Both the position numbers and the translations under genes were made by a program. 29,552 bases of DNA. Origin: an uncultured Alphaproteobacteria bacterium (GTDB lineage: Bacteria; Pseudomonadota; Alphaproteobacteria; RUG11792). This document shows positions 22,238-29,552 of this stretch, one piece after another. The stretch is from contig CAUDEV010000004.1 in NCBI GenBank assembly GCA_958448685.1, positions 1 through 29,552 of the forward strand. Direction: 5' to 3'. Each line of letters opens with the position of its first letter. The first letter of the stretch is position 1. Below the pieces are notes generated by a model that saw nothing but the letters and a program-made list of their open reading frames with translations, was not told the origin of the DNA and made no database searches.

Positions 22238-23983
22238 ATGCTTAATTCAATTCGACATTGTATATTCAATGTTTTAAAACAATTTTCAAAATCGGATTCG
22301 GAACAAATAAATGAGGATTCAATATTAATCGAGCAACCAAGAGATTTATCTTTCGGGGATCTTTACACAAACGCTGCTATGATATTTTCGAAAAGGCTTT
22401 CTGTCGTTCCTTCAATATTAGCAGAATCAATAAAAGAATCACTCTTGCATAATGAAAATGTTACAAACGTTTCTATAGCTGGTCCTGGATTTATTAATTT
22501 CAAACTTAAGAATGAAGCTTGGCAAAATGTAGTTTCCAATATCATTAGCAAGGGGAAAAAATACAGTTATACAGATTTAGCGAATCAAGCCTTGATAAAT
22601 GTTGAATTTGTTTCAGCAAATCCAACGGGCCCTCTTCACACAGGACATGCCAGGAATGCAGTATTTGGAAGCGTTACTGTTAAATTACTTGAAAAAATAG
22701 GTTATAAAGTAACCAAAGAATTTTACGTAAATGACCAAGGAAATCAAATAAAATCATTAGCAAGATCACTTTATTTAAGATACAGAGAAGCTTTGGGAAT
22801 TCAGATTTCTGAAAATGATTTTACCCCAGATATGTATTGTGGAGATTATCTTAAAGAATTGGGAAATGAGCTTGTTACATTATATCAGGATCAATTTCTA
22901 AATAAAGAAGAATCTGAATGGATTGAATTTTTCAAAAAGTTTGCAGTTGACAAGATGATGGAAAATGCTAAAAAAGATCTTGAATTGCTTGGAGTAATCA
23001 TGGATCAATATACGCATGAGTCAGATGTTTGTAAACAAAAACTCGTTGAAGAAGCTCTAGATATTTTATCTGAATGTGGTGATATTTATGAAGGGATCTT
23101 GCCTCGTCCAAAAGGTATAAATGACGATGATGATTGGGAAGAAAGACCTCAAACTTTATTCAAATCAACAAAATACGGAGATGATGTTGATAGGGCTATA
23201 AGAAAGTCTGATGGGACCTGGACATATTTCGCTGGCGACTTAGCTTATCATTTAAATAAAATAAAACGTGGCTACAATAAAATGGTAGCAATTTTAGGTG
23301 CTGATCATAACGGTTATGTAAAAAGGTTAAAATCCGCTGTTAAGGCTTTGAGTAATGGAAAGGCAGGTATTGAGATAAGATTATATCAACTTGTGAATTT
23401 TCTTGAAAATGGAAAAATCATAAAAATGTCCAAAAGATCCGGAAATTTCATAACATTAAAAGATGTTGTAGAAAGAGTCGGAAAAGACGTCACAAGATAT
23501 ATGATGATTTCGAGGCATCAAGATGTTATGATTGATTTTGATTTTGTGAAAGCTATTGAGCAATCTATGGATAACCCTCTTTTCTATATACAGTATGCTT
23601 ATGCAAGAATTTGTTCTGTTTTCAGAAATTTTGAATCTAACTTTGGCGAAATAAACAAAGAAGAATTATTAAATTGCGATAAAACAAATTTAAAAGACGA
23701 ATCTGAAATATTATTAATTAAAAGCCTTACAATTTGGCCTGAAGTAATCAAAGGAGCGGCAATTGCTATTGAACCTCACAGAATTCCTGTATATCTTCAA
23801 AAAATCGCTTCTTTATTTCATTCTCTTTGGAATAAAGGTAAAATAAATACAGAATTAAGATTTATAGATCCTAATAATAAAAAAGATACTTTGGCAAGAA
23901 TTTCTTTATTGCAAGCGACGAAAAAAATTATAGAAGACGGTTTTGATGTAATAGGTATAACGCCCATGTCTGAAATGAAATAA
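22238..23983 (+). CDS. argS: Arginyl-tRNA synthetase
   Basis: Class I synthetase for tRNA-Arg (581 residues, family length). The N-terminal ArgRS-specific domain (~1-110) has EQPRD..FGD and GPGFINFKL. The HIGH motif is HTGH at 134-137, preceded by SANPTGPL and followed by ARNAV. DVW-like and KY DDVDRA segments lie between, and the KMSKS counterpart is KMSKR at 396-400, as usual for ArgRS with Arg in the last place. The helical anticodon-binding domain closes the protein. No Shine-Dalgarno is visible before the ATG. It is followed after 12 bases by the SPOR-domain gene, an order shared by many alphaproteobacteria. Confidence 0.97.
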   Translation: MLNSIRHCIFNVLKQFSKSDSEQINEDSILIEQPRDLSFGDLYTNAAMIFSKRLSVVPSILAESIKESLLHNENVTNVSIAGPGFINFKLKNEAWQNVVSNIISKGKKYSYTDLANQALINVEFVSANPTGPLHTGHARNAVFGSVTVKLLEKIGYKVTKEFYVNDQGNQIKSLARSLYLRYREALGIQISENDFTPDMYCGDYLKELGNELVTLYQDQFLNKEESEWIEFFKKFAVDKMMENAKKDLELLGVIMDQYTHESDVCKQKLVEEALDILSECGDIYEGILPRPKGINDDDDWEERPQTLFKSTKYGDDVDRAIRKSDGTWTYFAGDLAYHLNKIKRGYNKMVAILGADHNGYVKRLKSAVKALSNGKAGIEIRLYQLVNFLENGKIIKMSKRSGNFITLKDVVERVGKDVTRYMMISRHQDVMIDFDFVKAIEQSMDNPLFYIQYAYARICSVFRNFESNFGEINKEELLNCDKTNLKDESEILLIKSLTIWPEVIKGAAIAIEPHRIPVYLQKIASLFHSLWNKGKINTELRFIDPNNKKDTLARISLLQATKKIIEDGFDVIGITPMSEMK

Positions 23984-23995
23984 AGGAGCGAAGAA

Positions 23996-24985
23996 ATGTT
24001 AAGAAATTTCAAGAAGCCTAATCCAAAAGATAAACAAAGATATTTAAGATATGATGACGTGTTTCTCGGAGGGAAAAGATCGATTGACGAGCAAAGATAT
24101 ACTCATGAGCCTCCAAGAAATAACAACAGGAATTATTTTGAAAATGATAATAAAGATTATATAGAAAATGATGATTTTGAGGGAGATAATAACACTATTT
24201 ATAACTCTCAAAGGAATCAAGAACCAGAATACTTTTCCGGGAAAAATAGCATAATAGATGAAAGAATGGTGAAATACCAAAAGCGCCAACTTCCTCCTTT
24301 GCAGAGATACTCCCCAAATTCATACAGAGATTCATATTCTGAATATAACCAATCTTATTGGGATGACGATTATACGCCAAAAAGAAATTCTAACTTTAAT
24401 TCTTTGAAACAACTTTGGCAAAAATTTATTGTAACATTCGCTTCTATAATATCTTTAGTTTGTGTTGCATGGATTGCATATAACTGGAATAATAGCCCAA
24501 ATCATCAAAACAGAGTTACACAAGATGGTATTCCATTGATCGAACCTGAACAACAGGAATTCAGAGTGTTGCCTGATGATCCGGGAGGAGCAGAAATTTC
24601 ATATAAAGACAAAACCGTATACGAAAGAGTTAATAATAGGCCTATTTCAGCTCAGGAAAAGTTATTACCTCCACAAGAAGATGTTTCTTATATTCCTCAA
24701 TCAAACCTTCCTGTTGAAGAATATTCAATAGTCGATGACAAAACATATTATATAAAAATATCTGCTGGAAAAACTAAACCTATTTTGCAAAGTGAATTAA
24801 AATTATTAAAGAAAAGATATCCAAATTTTATCGATGATAAAAATTGTTCCATAAAAAGAGTCAGTAATGCAAATGGTGAAAAAAAATATGCTATATTAGT
24901 TGGTCCTTTTGATTCTCAAGATATTGCAATTGATACGGCAAAAAGTCTTGGTGGTCAATGTTATGTAATCTCAGTGAAGGATTGA
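23996..24985 (+). CDS. SPOR-domain membrane protein
   Basis: A 329-residue single-pass protein. Residues 1-140 are a charged, Asn/Tyr/Asp-rich cytoplasmic region; residues ~143-163 (FIVTFASIISLVCVAWIAY) are the membrane helix; ~250-329 form a C-terminal SPOR domain (YYIKISAGKTK...YAILVGPF.SQ..A...A) that binds denuded peptidoglycan at division sites. The PDDPGGAEI...DKTVYER...LLPP stretch after the helix is typical of the alphaproteobacterial SPOR proteins found next to argS. GGAGCGAAGAA precedes the ATG. In relatives the next gene is often nagZ; here a PCMT-like gene follows. Probable role in cell division or envelope remodelling. Confidence 0.88.
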   Translation: MLRNFKKPNPKDKQRYLRYDDVFLGGKRSIDEQRYTHEPPRNNNRNYFENDNKDYIENDDFEGDNNTIYNSQRNQEPEYFSGKNSIIDERMVKYQKRQLPPLQRYSPNSYRDSYSEYNQSYWDDDYTPKRNSNFNSLKQLWQKFIVTFASIISLVCVAWIAYNWNNSPNHQNRVTQDGIPLIEPEQQEFRVLPDDPGGAEISYKDKTVYERVNNRPISAQEKLLPPQEDVSYIPQSNLPVEEYSIVDDKTYYIKISAGKTKPILQSELKLLKKRYPNFIDDKNCSIKRVSNANGEKKYAILVGPFDSQDIAIDTAKSLGGQCYVISVKD

Positions 24986-24989
24986 TTAA

Positions 24990-25613
24990 ATGCCTAGTGC
25001 AAGGCAGTCAATGATTACAAATCAGCTAATAAATCGAGGTATATTTGAAAAAGATATAATAGATATATTCTCATCAATTGATAGAACAGATTTTGTTCCG
25101 GCAACATTCAAAAGATCTGCATATACGGATATTGAGATCCCTTTATTTAACGCTGTAATTCTACGCCCATTTGTTATTGCTAAGATTGCGCAATTTATTT
25201 TTAATTCAATGAAAAATAAAGCTATTCTTGTTGTTGGAGACGTTTCAGGATATACAGGAACTCTTTTTTCAAGTATATCTAAGCTTTGTGTTATTGGATC
25301 TATTGATAATATTTCAACAGAATATTTGCGGAATAAGGTTTCTTTAAAAGTTATGCAAATTTATGATATAAATGAAAAGTTTGATTTAATATTCTTTGAT
25401 TCCGGTTTTTATAAGAAAAAAACAATAACTGATATATCTCATAAAATACTAAAGCCAGATGGATGTATTATAAAAATATACTCCAACTTATCTTCTGAAT
25501 TTTTTTCAAAACAATTTAAGCACTTCAACGTTTTGGTATCTTCGGAGTTCATATCTGAATCTATAAAAATCCTAGAAATACCATTGTTTTTAAACTCGAA
25601 TTATATTGCTTAA
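24990..25613 (+). CDS. PCMT-fold methyltransferase-like protein (divergent)
   Basis: A 207-residue protein related to protein-L-isoaspartate O-methyltransferases. The N-terminus (ARQSMITNQLINRGI) and RTDFVPATFKRSAYTDIEIPL match the alphaproteobacterial version of the family. The SAM-binding loop, normally VLDVGCGTGY, is VVGDVSGYTG here, and the region carrying the usual second conserved motif is shortened; the substrate-loop GDG segment is not evident. It may repair isoaspartate poorly, have another role, or be losing function. AAGGATTGATTAA precedes its ATG, four bases after the SPOR gene stop, so it is probably the last gene of the argS transcript. Confidence 0.7.
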   Translation: MPSARQSMITNQLINRGIFEKDIIDIFSSIDRTDFVPATFKRSAYTDIEIPLFNAVILRPFVIAKIAQFIFNSMKNKAILVVGDVSGYTGTLFSSISKLCVIGSIDNISTEYLRNKVSLKVMQIYDINEKFDLIFFDSGFYKKKTITDISHKILKPDGCIIKIYSNLSSEFFSKQFKHFNVLVSSEFISESIKILEIPLFLNSNYIA

Positions 25614-25691
25614 TGATATAAATATAATTTTATTAATCTCGATACTTTTATGTAAACTTGCAATATATTAGATATATAGAAATATCTTTTG

Positions 25692-25737
25692 GCGCGCGGC
25701 ACGTGGTATATTTGATATTATACCATGTGCCGCGCGC
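25692..25737 (+). repeat. GC-rich 19-bp inverted repeat hairpin
   Basis: Arms 25692-25710 and 25719-25737 pair over 19 bp (GCGCGCGGCACGTGG... with its complement), with one G-U in plus-strand RNA and an 8-base loop. It lies between convergent genes (PCMT-like and gltX). There is no T-tract on either side, so it is not a standard intrinsic terminator. The base composition contrasts sharply with the surroundings. Confidence 0.75.
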
Positions 25738-25779
25738 TCCCAATATCGTATCTTAGTTAGGATAATCGTAAAGTTTCCG

Positions 25780-27174
25780 CTATTTGTTTTTAAAATGCAA
25801 TATAAAATTATGAATACGTCTTATAGATTCATCTTTTCCTAAGATTTCGATTATCTCAAAAACGCTTGGAGAAATAAGCTTTCCACAAAGAGCTCCTCGT
25901 ATAGCTTGGGCTATTTCAACTAACTTTGTGTTGTTTTCAGAAGCTAACTCTTTAACTTTGGAACATAACTCTTTTTCTTCCAATTGAGGCATATTTTCAA
26001 TTATATCAATAACTTTTTTAAGCAAATTTAAATGTTTATTCGTAGCATATTTTGCGCAGGATTCTTCAAAGCTGATAGGAGCCGAGATATAAACTTGAGC
26101 AGAATCTCTCAATTCCAAAATAGTTTTTGCACGAGATTTCAAACTATCTAGACCTCTTAAGATATTATCTTTTTGTAATGAAGTTAATTCACATTTGAAA
26201 AATGGCAATAGGTATTCAAATAGAGAATTGTTACCACGTTCTTTTATATAATGCATATTTAAGTTTTGAAGTTTTGCTATATCAAATCTAGAAGGAGATT
26301 TTCCAACAGAGTCAAAATTAAACCATTCTATGGCTTTCTCTCTTGATATAATCTCTTCATTGCCATGGCTCCAACCGAGTCTTAAGAGATAATTTGATAT
26401 AGCTTCTGGAAGGTATCCCAACTCTTGATAATCCTTTGCACTTACAGCACCATGACGTTTAGATAATTTCGCACCGTCTGGTCCATAAATCAAAGGAATA
26501 TGTCCAAATGAAGGGATGTTCCAATTGCAAGCATTATATATTTGAATTTGCCTAAATGTGTTTGTCAGATGGTCATCTCCCCTTATCACGTGAGTTATTC
26601 CCATGTCATGATCATCAACAACAACTGATAACATATAAGTTGGAGATCCATCAGATCTCACAAGAATTAGATCGTCTAATTGTGTATTATCAATTGTGAC
26701 ATCTCCTTGTACCATGTCGCTTATGGTTGTTTTCCCTGTATTTTCTGCTTTTAAACGAATAACTGGAGATATTCCATCAACAGCATTTGTCCGATTCCTG
26801 CAGGTTCCATCATATTTATAAGATTTTCCAGATTTCAAAGCAGCTTCTTTTTTTGCAGCTAACTCCTCTGGGGTACAATAACAATAATAGGCTTTTCCTT
26901 GCTTTATTAATTCATTTGCAACTTCAATATGTCTTTTTAAACGAGAAGATTGAATAATAGGTTCTTCATCCCAATCGATATTAAGCCAACGTAAAATTTC
27001 AAATATAGAATCAGTATTTTCTTTTGTTGAACGCAATTTGTCAGTATCCTCAATTCTTAACAGGAATTTTCCATTGTTATGTCTCGCGAATAACCAATTA
27101 AATAAAGCAGTCCTAACAGATCCAATATGCAAAACTCCTGTTGGACTTGGAGCAAATCTAACTCTTATTGACAT
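25780..27174 (-). CDS. gltX: Glutamyl-tRNA synthetase
   Basis: Class I synthetase for tRNA-Glu (464 residues). The HIGH motif is HIGS at 16-19, after APSPTGVL; the KMSKS counterpart is KLSKR at 236-240, followed by HG. Cys98, Cys100, Tyr121 and Cys125 form the zinc-site pattern known from the E. coli enzyme at the same positions. RIEDTD (residues ~41-46) contacts the substrate. Its ATG overlaps by one base the end of rpoZ. Alphaproteobacteria often carry two gltX genes, one of them also charging tRNA-Gln; only one is seen here and which type it is cannot be told by eye. Confidence 0.96.
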   Translation of the reverse strand: MSIRVRFAPSPTGVLHIGSVRTALFNWLFARHNNGKFLLRIEDTDKLRSTKENTDSIFEILRWLNIDWDEEPIIQSSRLKRHIEVANELIKQGKAYYCYCTPEELAAKKEAALKSGKSYKYDGTCRNRTNAVDGISPVIRLKAENTGKTTISDMVQGDVTIDNTQLDDLILVRSDGSPTYMLSVVVDDHDMGITHVIRGDDHLTNTFRQIQIYNACNWNIPSFGHIPLIYGPDGAKLSKRHGAVSAKDYQELGYLPEAISNYLLRLGWSHGNEEIISREKAIEWFNFDSVGKSPSRFDIAKLQNLNMHYIKERGNNSLFEYLLPFFKCELTSLQKDNILRGLDSLKSRAKTILELRDSAQVYISAPISFEESCAKYATNKHLNLLKKVIDIIENMPQLEEKELCSKVKELASENNTKLVEIAQAIRGALCGKLISPSVFEIIEILGKDESIRRIHNFILHFKNK

Positions 27175-27557
27175 TATATATTATCTTCTTCCTCTATAAT
27201 TTCAGTATCTTCTGAATCTTCATATTCGAAATCGTCATCTAGATCTTCTTCATCTTCAAAAACTTCTCCGATATCGTCATCGTCTCTTTCAAGGAAATTT
27301 TCTTCTAATTCTGTTTTATTGACAAACAAATTCTTATCTTCAACCAAGCCTCTTTTTGTCAATTCTTCTAAACCACTTAAAGATATAGCCTCCTCTGCAA
27401 TTTCCCTAAGCGCGATAATCGTAGGTTTATCATTATCTCTTGCAACAGAAGGTGTCGCCCCTCTTTCAATATCCTTTGCCCTTCTTGCTGCCATTAAAAC
27501 CAATTCAAATCTGTTCTTTACTTTCTCAACGCAATCTTCAACTGTAACTCTTGCCAT
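27174..27557 (-). CDS. rpoZ: RNA polymerase omega subunit
   Basis: Omega (127 residues) helps fold and hold the beta' subunit of RNA polymerase and, in many bacteria, binds ppGpp. The N-terminal MARVTVEDC..KV.NRFELV.MAA.RA..I and KPTIIALREIAE segments are diagnostic. The first ~80 residues match the family; the last ~40 (from about residue 84) are an extremely acidic Glu/Asp run with few hydrophobic residues and probably disordered. The usual gene neighbour spoT/relA is not present; gltX follows with a one-base overlap. Confidence 0.95.
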   Translation of the reverse strand: MARVTVEDCVEKVKNRFELVLMAARRAKDIERGATPSVARDNDKPTIIALREIAEEAISLSGLEELTKRGLVEDKNLFVNKTELEENFLERDDDDIGEVFEDEEDLDDDFEYEDSEDTEIIEEEDNI

Positions 27558-27654
27558 CTTATGTAAAATAGCTATAAACTCAATAATAAAATTTTAACAT
27601 AACATTTGATCTTTTTAAATCACTTTTCTTTCCAGCTTATTGTTTTTAGATAAG

Positions 27655-27683
27655 GTAAGGAAACTATTTTTTAATTCCCTTAC
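27655..27683 (-). terminator. Weak hairpin after glyS
   Basis: GTAAGG (27655-27660) and CCTTAC (27678-27683) pair, with additional A-T and G-U pairs inward, in the short gap between glyS and rpoZ. No T-tract follows, so glyS transcripts may continue into rpoZ and gltX. Confidence 0.35.
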
Positions 27684-27692
27684 TTAAAAAAC

Positions 27693-29552
27693 TTAATCAA
27701 TTGTTCCAATATTTTGTTCGATAATGTGTATAAATTTTCTAAATAATTTGAGATTTTGTTCACGAATATTCTTATCAGGATCGTTTATCAAAACATTGTC
27801 ACAAGAATTTAACAAAGACAGAGATGAGTTTGATAGAAGTTCAAGAGAGATATCCTCTGAAGTTTCCATTTTTAGTATCAAACTTTGTAATTTTGTCATA
27901 TGTTCATCTTTAAATTTCAAATCTTTAACAGAATCAAGCAATTCGACATTTGAATCAGATGTGACACCTTTTGCTCTTTTATAGGCTTCTTTGATGCTTT
28001 GATATTCCGGAAGTTTTGATAATTCTGATAGATTTTGAGCTTTTTTTATGGCGTCTTTATAGTTGAAATCTAACGAATCGAAAGAGTTTATGGCAGAATC
28101 AACAATATTCCAATCTATTTTAAGTTTATCTGCCATATAGACTTTCAGCCTCTCAATTATAAAACTTTCAACTTCTGTCAATGTTTCTGAATCGAGCGCT
28201 ATTCCTTGCTCTGAATAAGAATTAATTAATGTCTCAATATACCAAGACAAAGATTCTCCAGCTAAGACATCTTCAGATGAATCACAAATTAATCTAACAA
28301 TAGATAATGCGGCTCTTCTTAATGCAAATGGATCTTTTGAACCGGTAGGATAAATTCCTATTCCTAAAAATCCAACAAGGGTATCAATTTTGTCAAAAAA
28401 AGCGACTCTTGCACCTGTTTTTGTTTCAGGCAAACTATCATTTGCTCCAAGTGGTTTATAATGTTCACGTATCGCAACGCACACTTCTTGAGGTTCATCT
28501 TGAACTTTTGCATATATTTCTCCCATATATCCTTGTAGTTCTGGGAACTCTCCAACCATTTGGGTTAATAAATCAGCTTTACAAAGTGCAACAGCTCTAT
28601 GTTCATCTTTAGTATCTGCAATTGACATCATTCTGTCAACTTTTTGAGCCATAGACCCTAGTTTTTCATGAAATATCACATTAGAAAGCCTTTGAGTGAA
28701 AGCCTCAAGGGTGACTTCTGTATCTTCTTTATAGAAGAATGCTGCATCACTTAATCGTGCTCTTAAAACTCTATCTAACCCTTGATACATTATTTCCGTT
28801 CCCGGGATATTTGTTACGGTTCCAAAGAATGGCGCAATTATGCAATCCGGGTAAGTTAAAGTAAAATATTTTTGATGTACCTTCATAGAAGTTGACAAAA
28901 CTATTGATGGTAATTTCATGAATTGTTCATCTATTACACCAATATGAATGAAAGGATATTCAACCAAACCGGCAACTTCATCTAAAAGCTCATCATCCAT
29001 ATGAAGACAAAGTCCCAATGCCGCCGCTTTTTGAACTAGCTCTCGTTCTATATAATTTCTCTTTTTTGAAAAATCTAAAATTACATAATTTTTTTCAAGT
29101 TTTGTTTTATAATCTTCAAAATCTATAACTCTTATTTTTTCAGAAGATAAAAATCTGTGTCCATAAGTATAATCGCAAGTATTAAGGCCTACGGATTTTA
29201 TATATGTGTTTACAAAATTTTCGCTATATATACAGAGTATCGATCTTATAGGACGAATCCAAAATGCGCTTAATGTTTTTTCATTTTCCAGATACCATCT
29301 CATTGATTTTTTCCAAGGCATTAATTCTATAAATTCTTCAATTAAGTCAGAAATTATAGACACTAATTCAATTCCCTTAGTTTCGATGTTGAGATAATAA
29401 TACCCATCTTTTTCTATTAAATCTTCTTTTTGTTTTCCATTAGATTTCAAAAATCCGGATATTGCTTTTTCAGGAGCAGAAACTTTTGGTCCTCGTTTTT
29501 CTTCAGATAAATTTTTTGTTCTTCTTGAAAGATATGAAACTTTTATAGTTAA
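27693..29552 (-). CDS. glyS: Glycyl-tRNA synthetase beta subunit (5' end outside the window)
   Basis: The beta chain of the alpha2-beta2 GlyRS, which binds tRNA-Gly; the alpha chain (glyQ) should lie just to the right. The frame is open to the window edge. The 34 codons before 29450 read in frame and include RGPKVSAPEKAI, part of the family's N-terminal region, so the TTG at 29448-29450 is not the start. Signatures: KSMRW (W.RP.RSI), GLVEYPF, LPSIVLSTSMK.HQKYF, and KDPFALRRAALSIVRL. 619 residues are visible of a usual ~690. The C-terminal domain with INDPD and IREQN is complete. Confidence 0.95.
   Translation of the reverse strand, partial: LTIKVSYLSRRTKNLSEEKRGPKVSAPEKAISGFLKSNGKQKEDLIEKDGYYYLNIETKGIELVSIISDLIEEFIELMPWKKSMRWYLENEKTLSAFWIRPIRSILCIYSENFVNTYIKSVGLNTCDYTYGHRFLSSEKIRVIDFEDYKTKLEKNYVILDFSKKRNYIERELVQKAAALGLCLHMDDELLDEVAGLVEYPFIHIGVIDEQFMKLPSIVLSTSMKVHQKYFTLTYPDCIIAPFFGTVTNIPGTEIMYQGLDRVLRARLSDAAFFYKEDTEVTLEAFTQRLSNVIFHEKLGSMAQKVDRMMSIADTKDEHRAVALCKADLLTQMVGEFPELQGYMGEIYAKVQDEPQEVCVAIREHYKPLGANDSLPETKTGARVAFFDKIDTLVGFLGIGIYPTGSKDPFALRRAALSIVRLICDSSEDVLAGESLSWYIETLINSYSEQGIALDSETLTEVESFIIERLKVYMADKLKIDWNIVDSAINSFDSLDFNYKDAIKKAQNLSELSKLPEYQSIKEAYKRAKGVTSDSNVELLDSVKDLKFKDEHMTKLQSLILKMETSEDISLELLSNSSLSLLNSCDNVLINDPDKNIREQNLKLFRKFIHIIEQNIGTID

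Noticed and set aside
1..29552. CRISPR array, prophage, integrase attachment site or replication origin
   Set aside because: No regularly spaced repeats, cas or phage genes, or DnaA-box cluster were seen.

Overview
The window is a gene-dense, visibly AT-rich stretch of bacterial chromosome. Several features point to an alphaproteobacterium, probably host-associated: argS is followed directly by an SPOR-domain membrane protein, as in many alphaproteobacteria; a PCMT-fold protein of a type common in that class is present; synthetase and ribosomal genes are compact; and there are decayed insertion-sequence scraps and a Sec-exported leucine-rich-repeat protein of a kind frequent in intracellular bacteria. 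A Holosporales- or Rickettsiales-like lineage is an inference; no rRNA is present to settle it.

Layout, left to right. (1) 1-5830: two closely related genes for exported proteins of unknown function (226-1104 and 3630-4562, minus) flank rpsB-tsf and a small two-cluster ferredoxin gene. A gene-poor stretch follows (4563-5833) with a decayed IS481-type transposase and IS-end repeats. (2) 5834-8773: a UDP-glucose-dehydrogenase-family gene whose catalytic residues are replaced, divergent from an rsmI-plsC pair. (3) 8770-10726: a third exported, beta-rich protein, then a mosaic of repeat scraps. (4) 10727-14772: rpsU and valS, then a fourth exported protein. (5) 14935-18312: tkt-tilS (minus), the HU gene and tRNA-Val. 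(6) 18313-21593: a possible mini-lipoprotein, a DsbD/ScsB-like reductase, lspA, and the exported LRR protein (minus). (7) 21594-22237: a 644-base non-coding gap with a promoter-like repeat, strong hairpins and a GC-rich repeat. (8) 22238-29552: argS, the SPOR protein and a PCMT-like gene (plus), facing gltX, rpoZ and glyS (minus; glyS runs off the right edge).

Most genes are housekeeping, dominated by translation: rpsB, tsf, rpsU, valS, argS, gltX, glyS beta, tilS, rsmI and tRNA-Val. The accessory signal is the set of four exported proteins at 226-1104, 3630-4562, 8770-10155 and 13324-14772. They lie at separate loci, yet each is preceded by the same non-coding leader: a GTTAAC-containing block, a poly-T tract, a stem-loop built on TAGGG/CCCTA, and then a Shine-Dalgarno. 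The coding sequences of the third and fourth are very different from the first two, while the leader is preserved. This looks like a dispersed regulon of surface or secreted proteins under common control, and it is the best candidate here for an undescribed system.

Other points of interest are the catalytically altered Ugd homologue, a possible small RNA near 21.8 kb, a promoter-carrying repeat (4.8 and 21.7 kb), a GC-rich 60-base inverted repeat pair (10.27 and 22.1 kb), and a 19-bp GC-rich hairpin at 25.7 kb.
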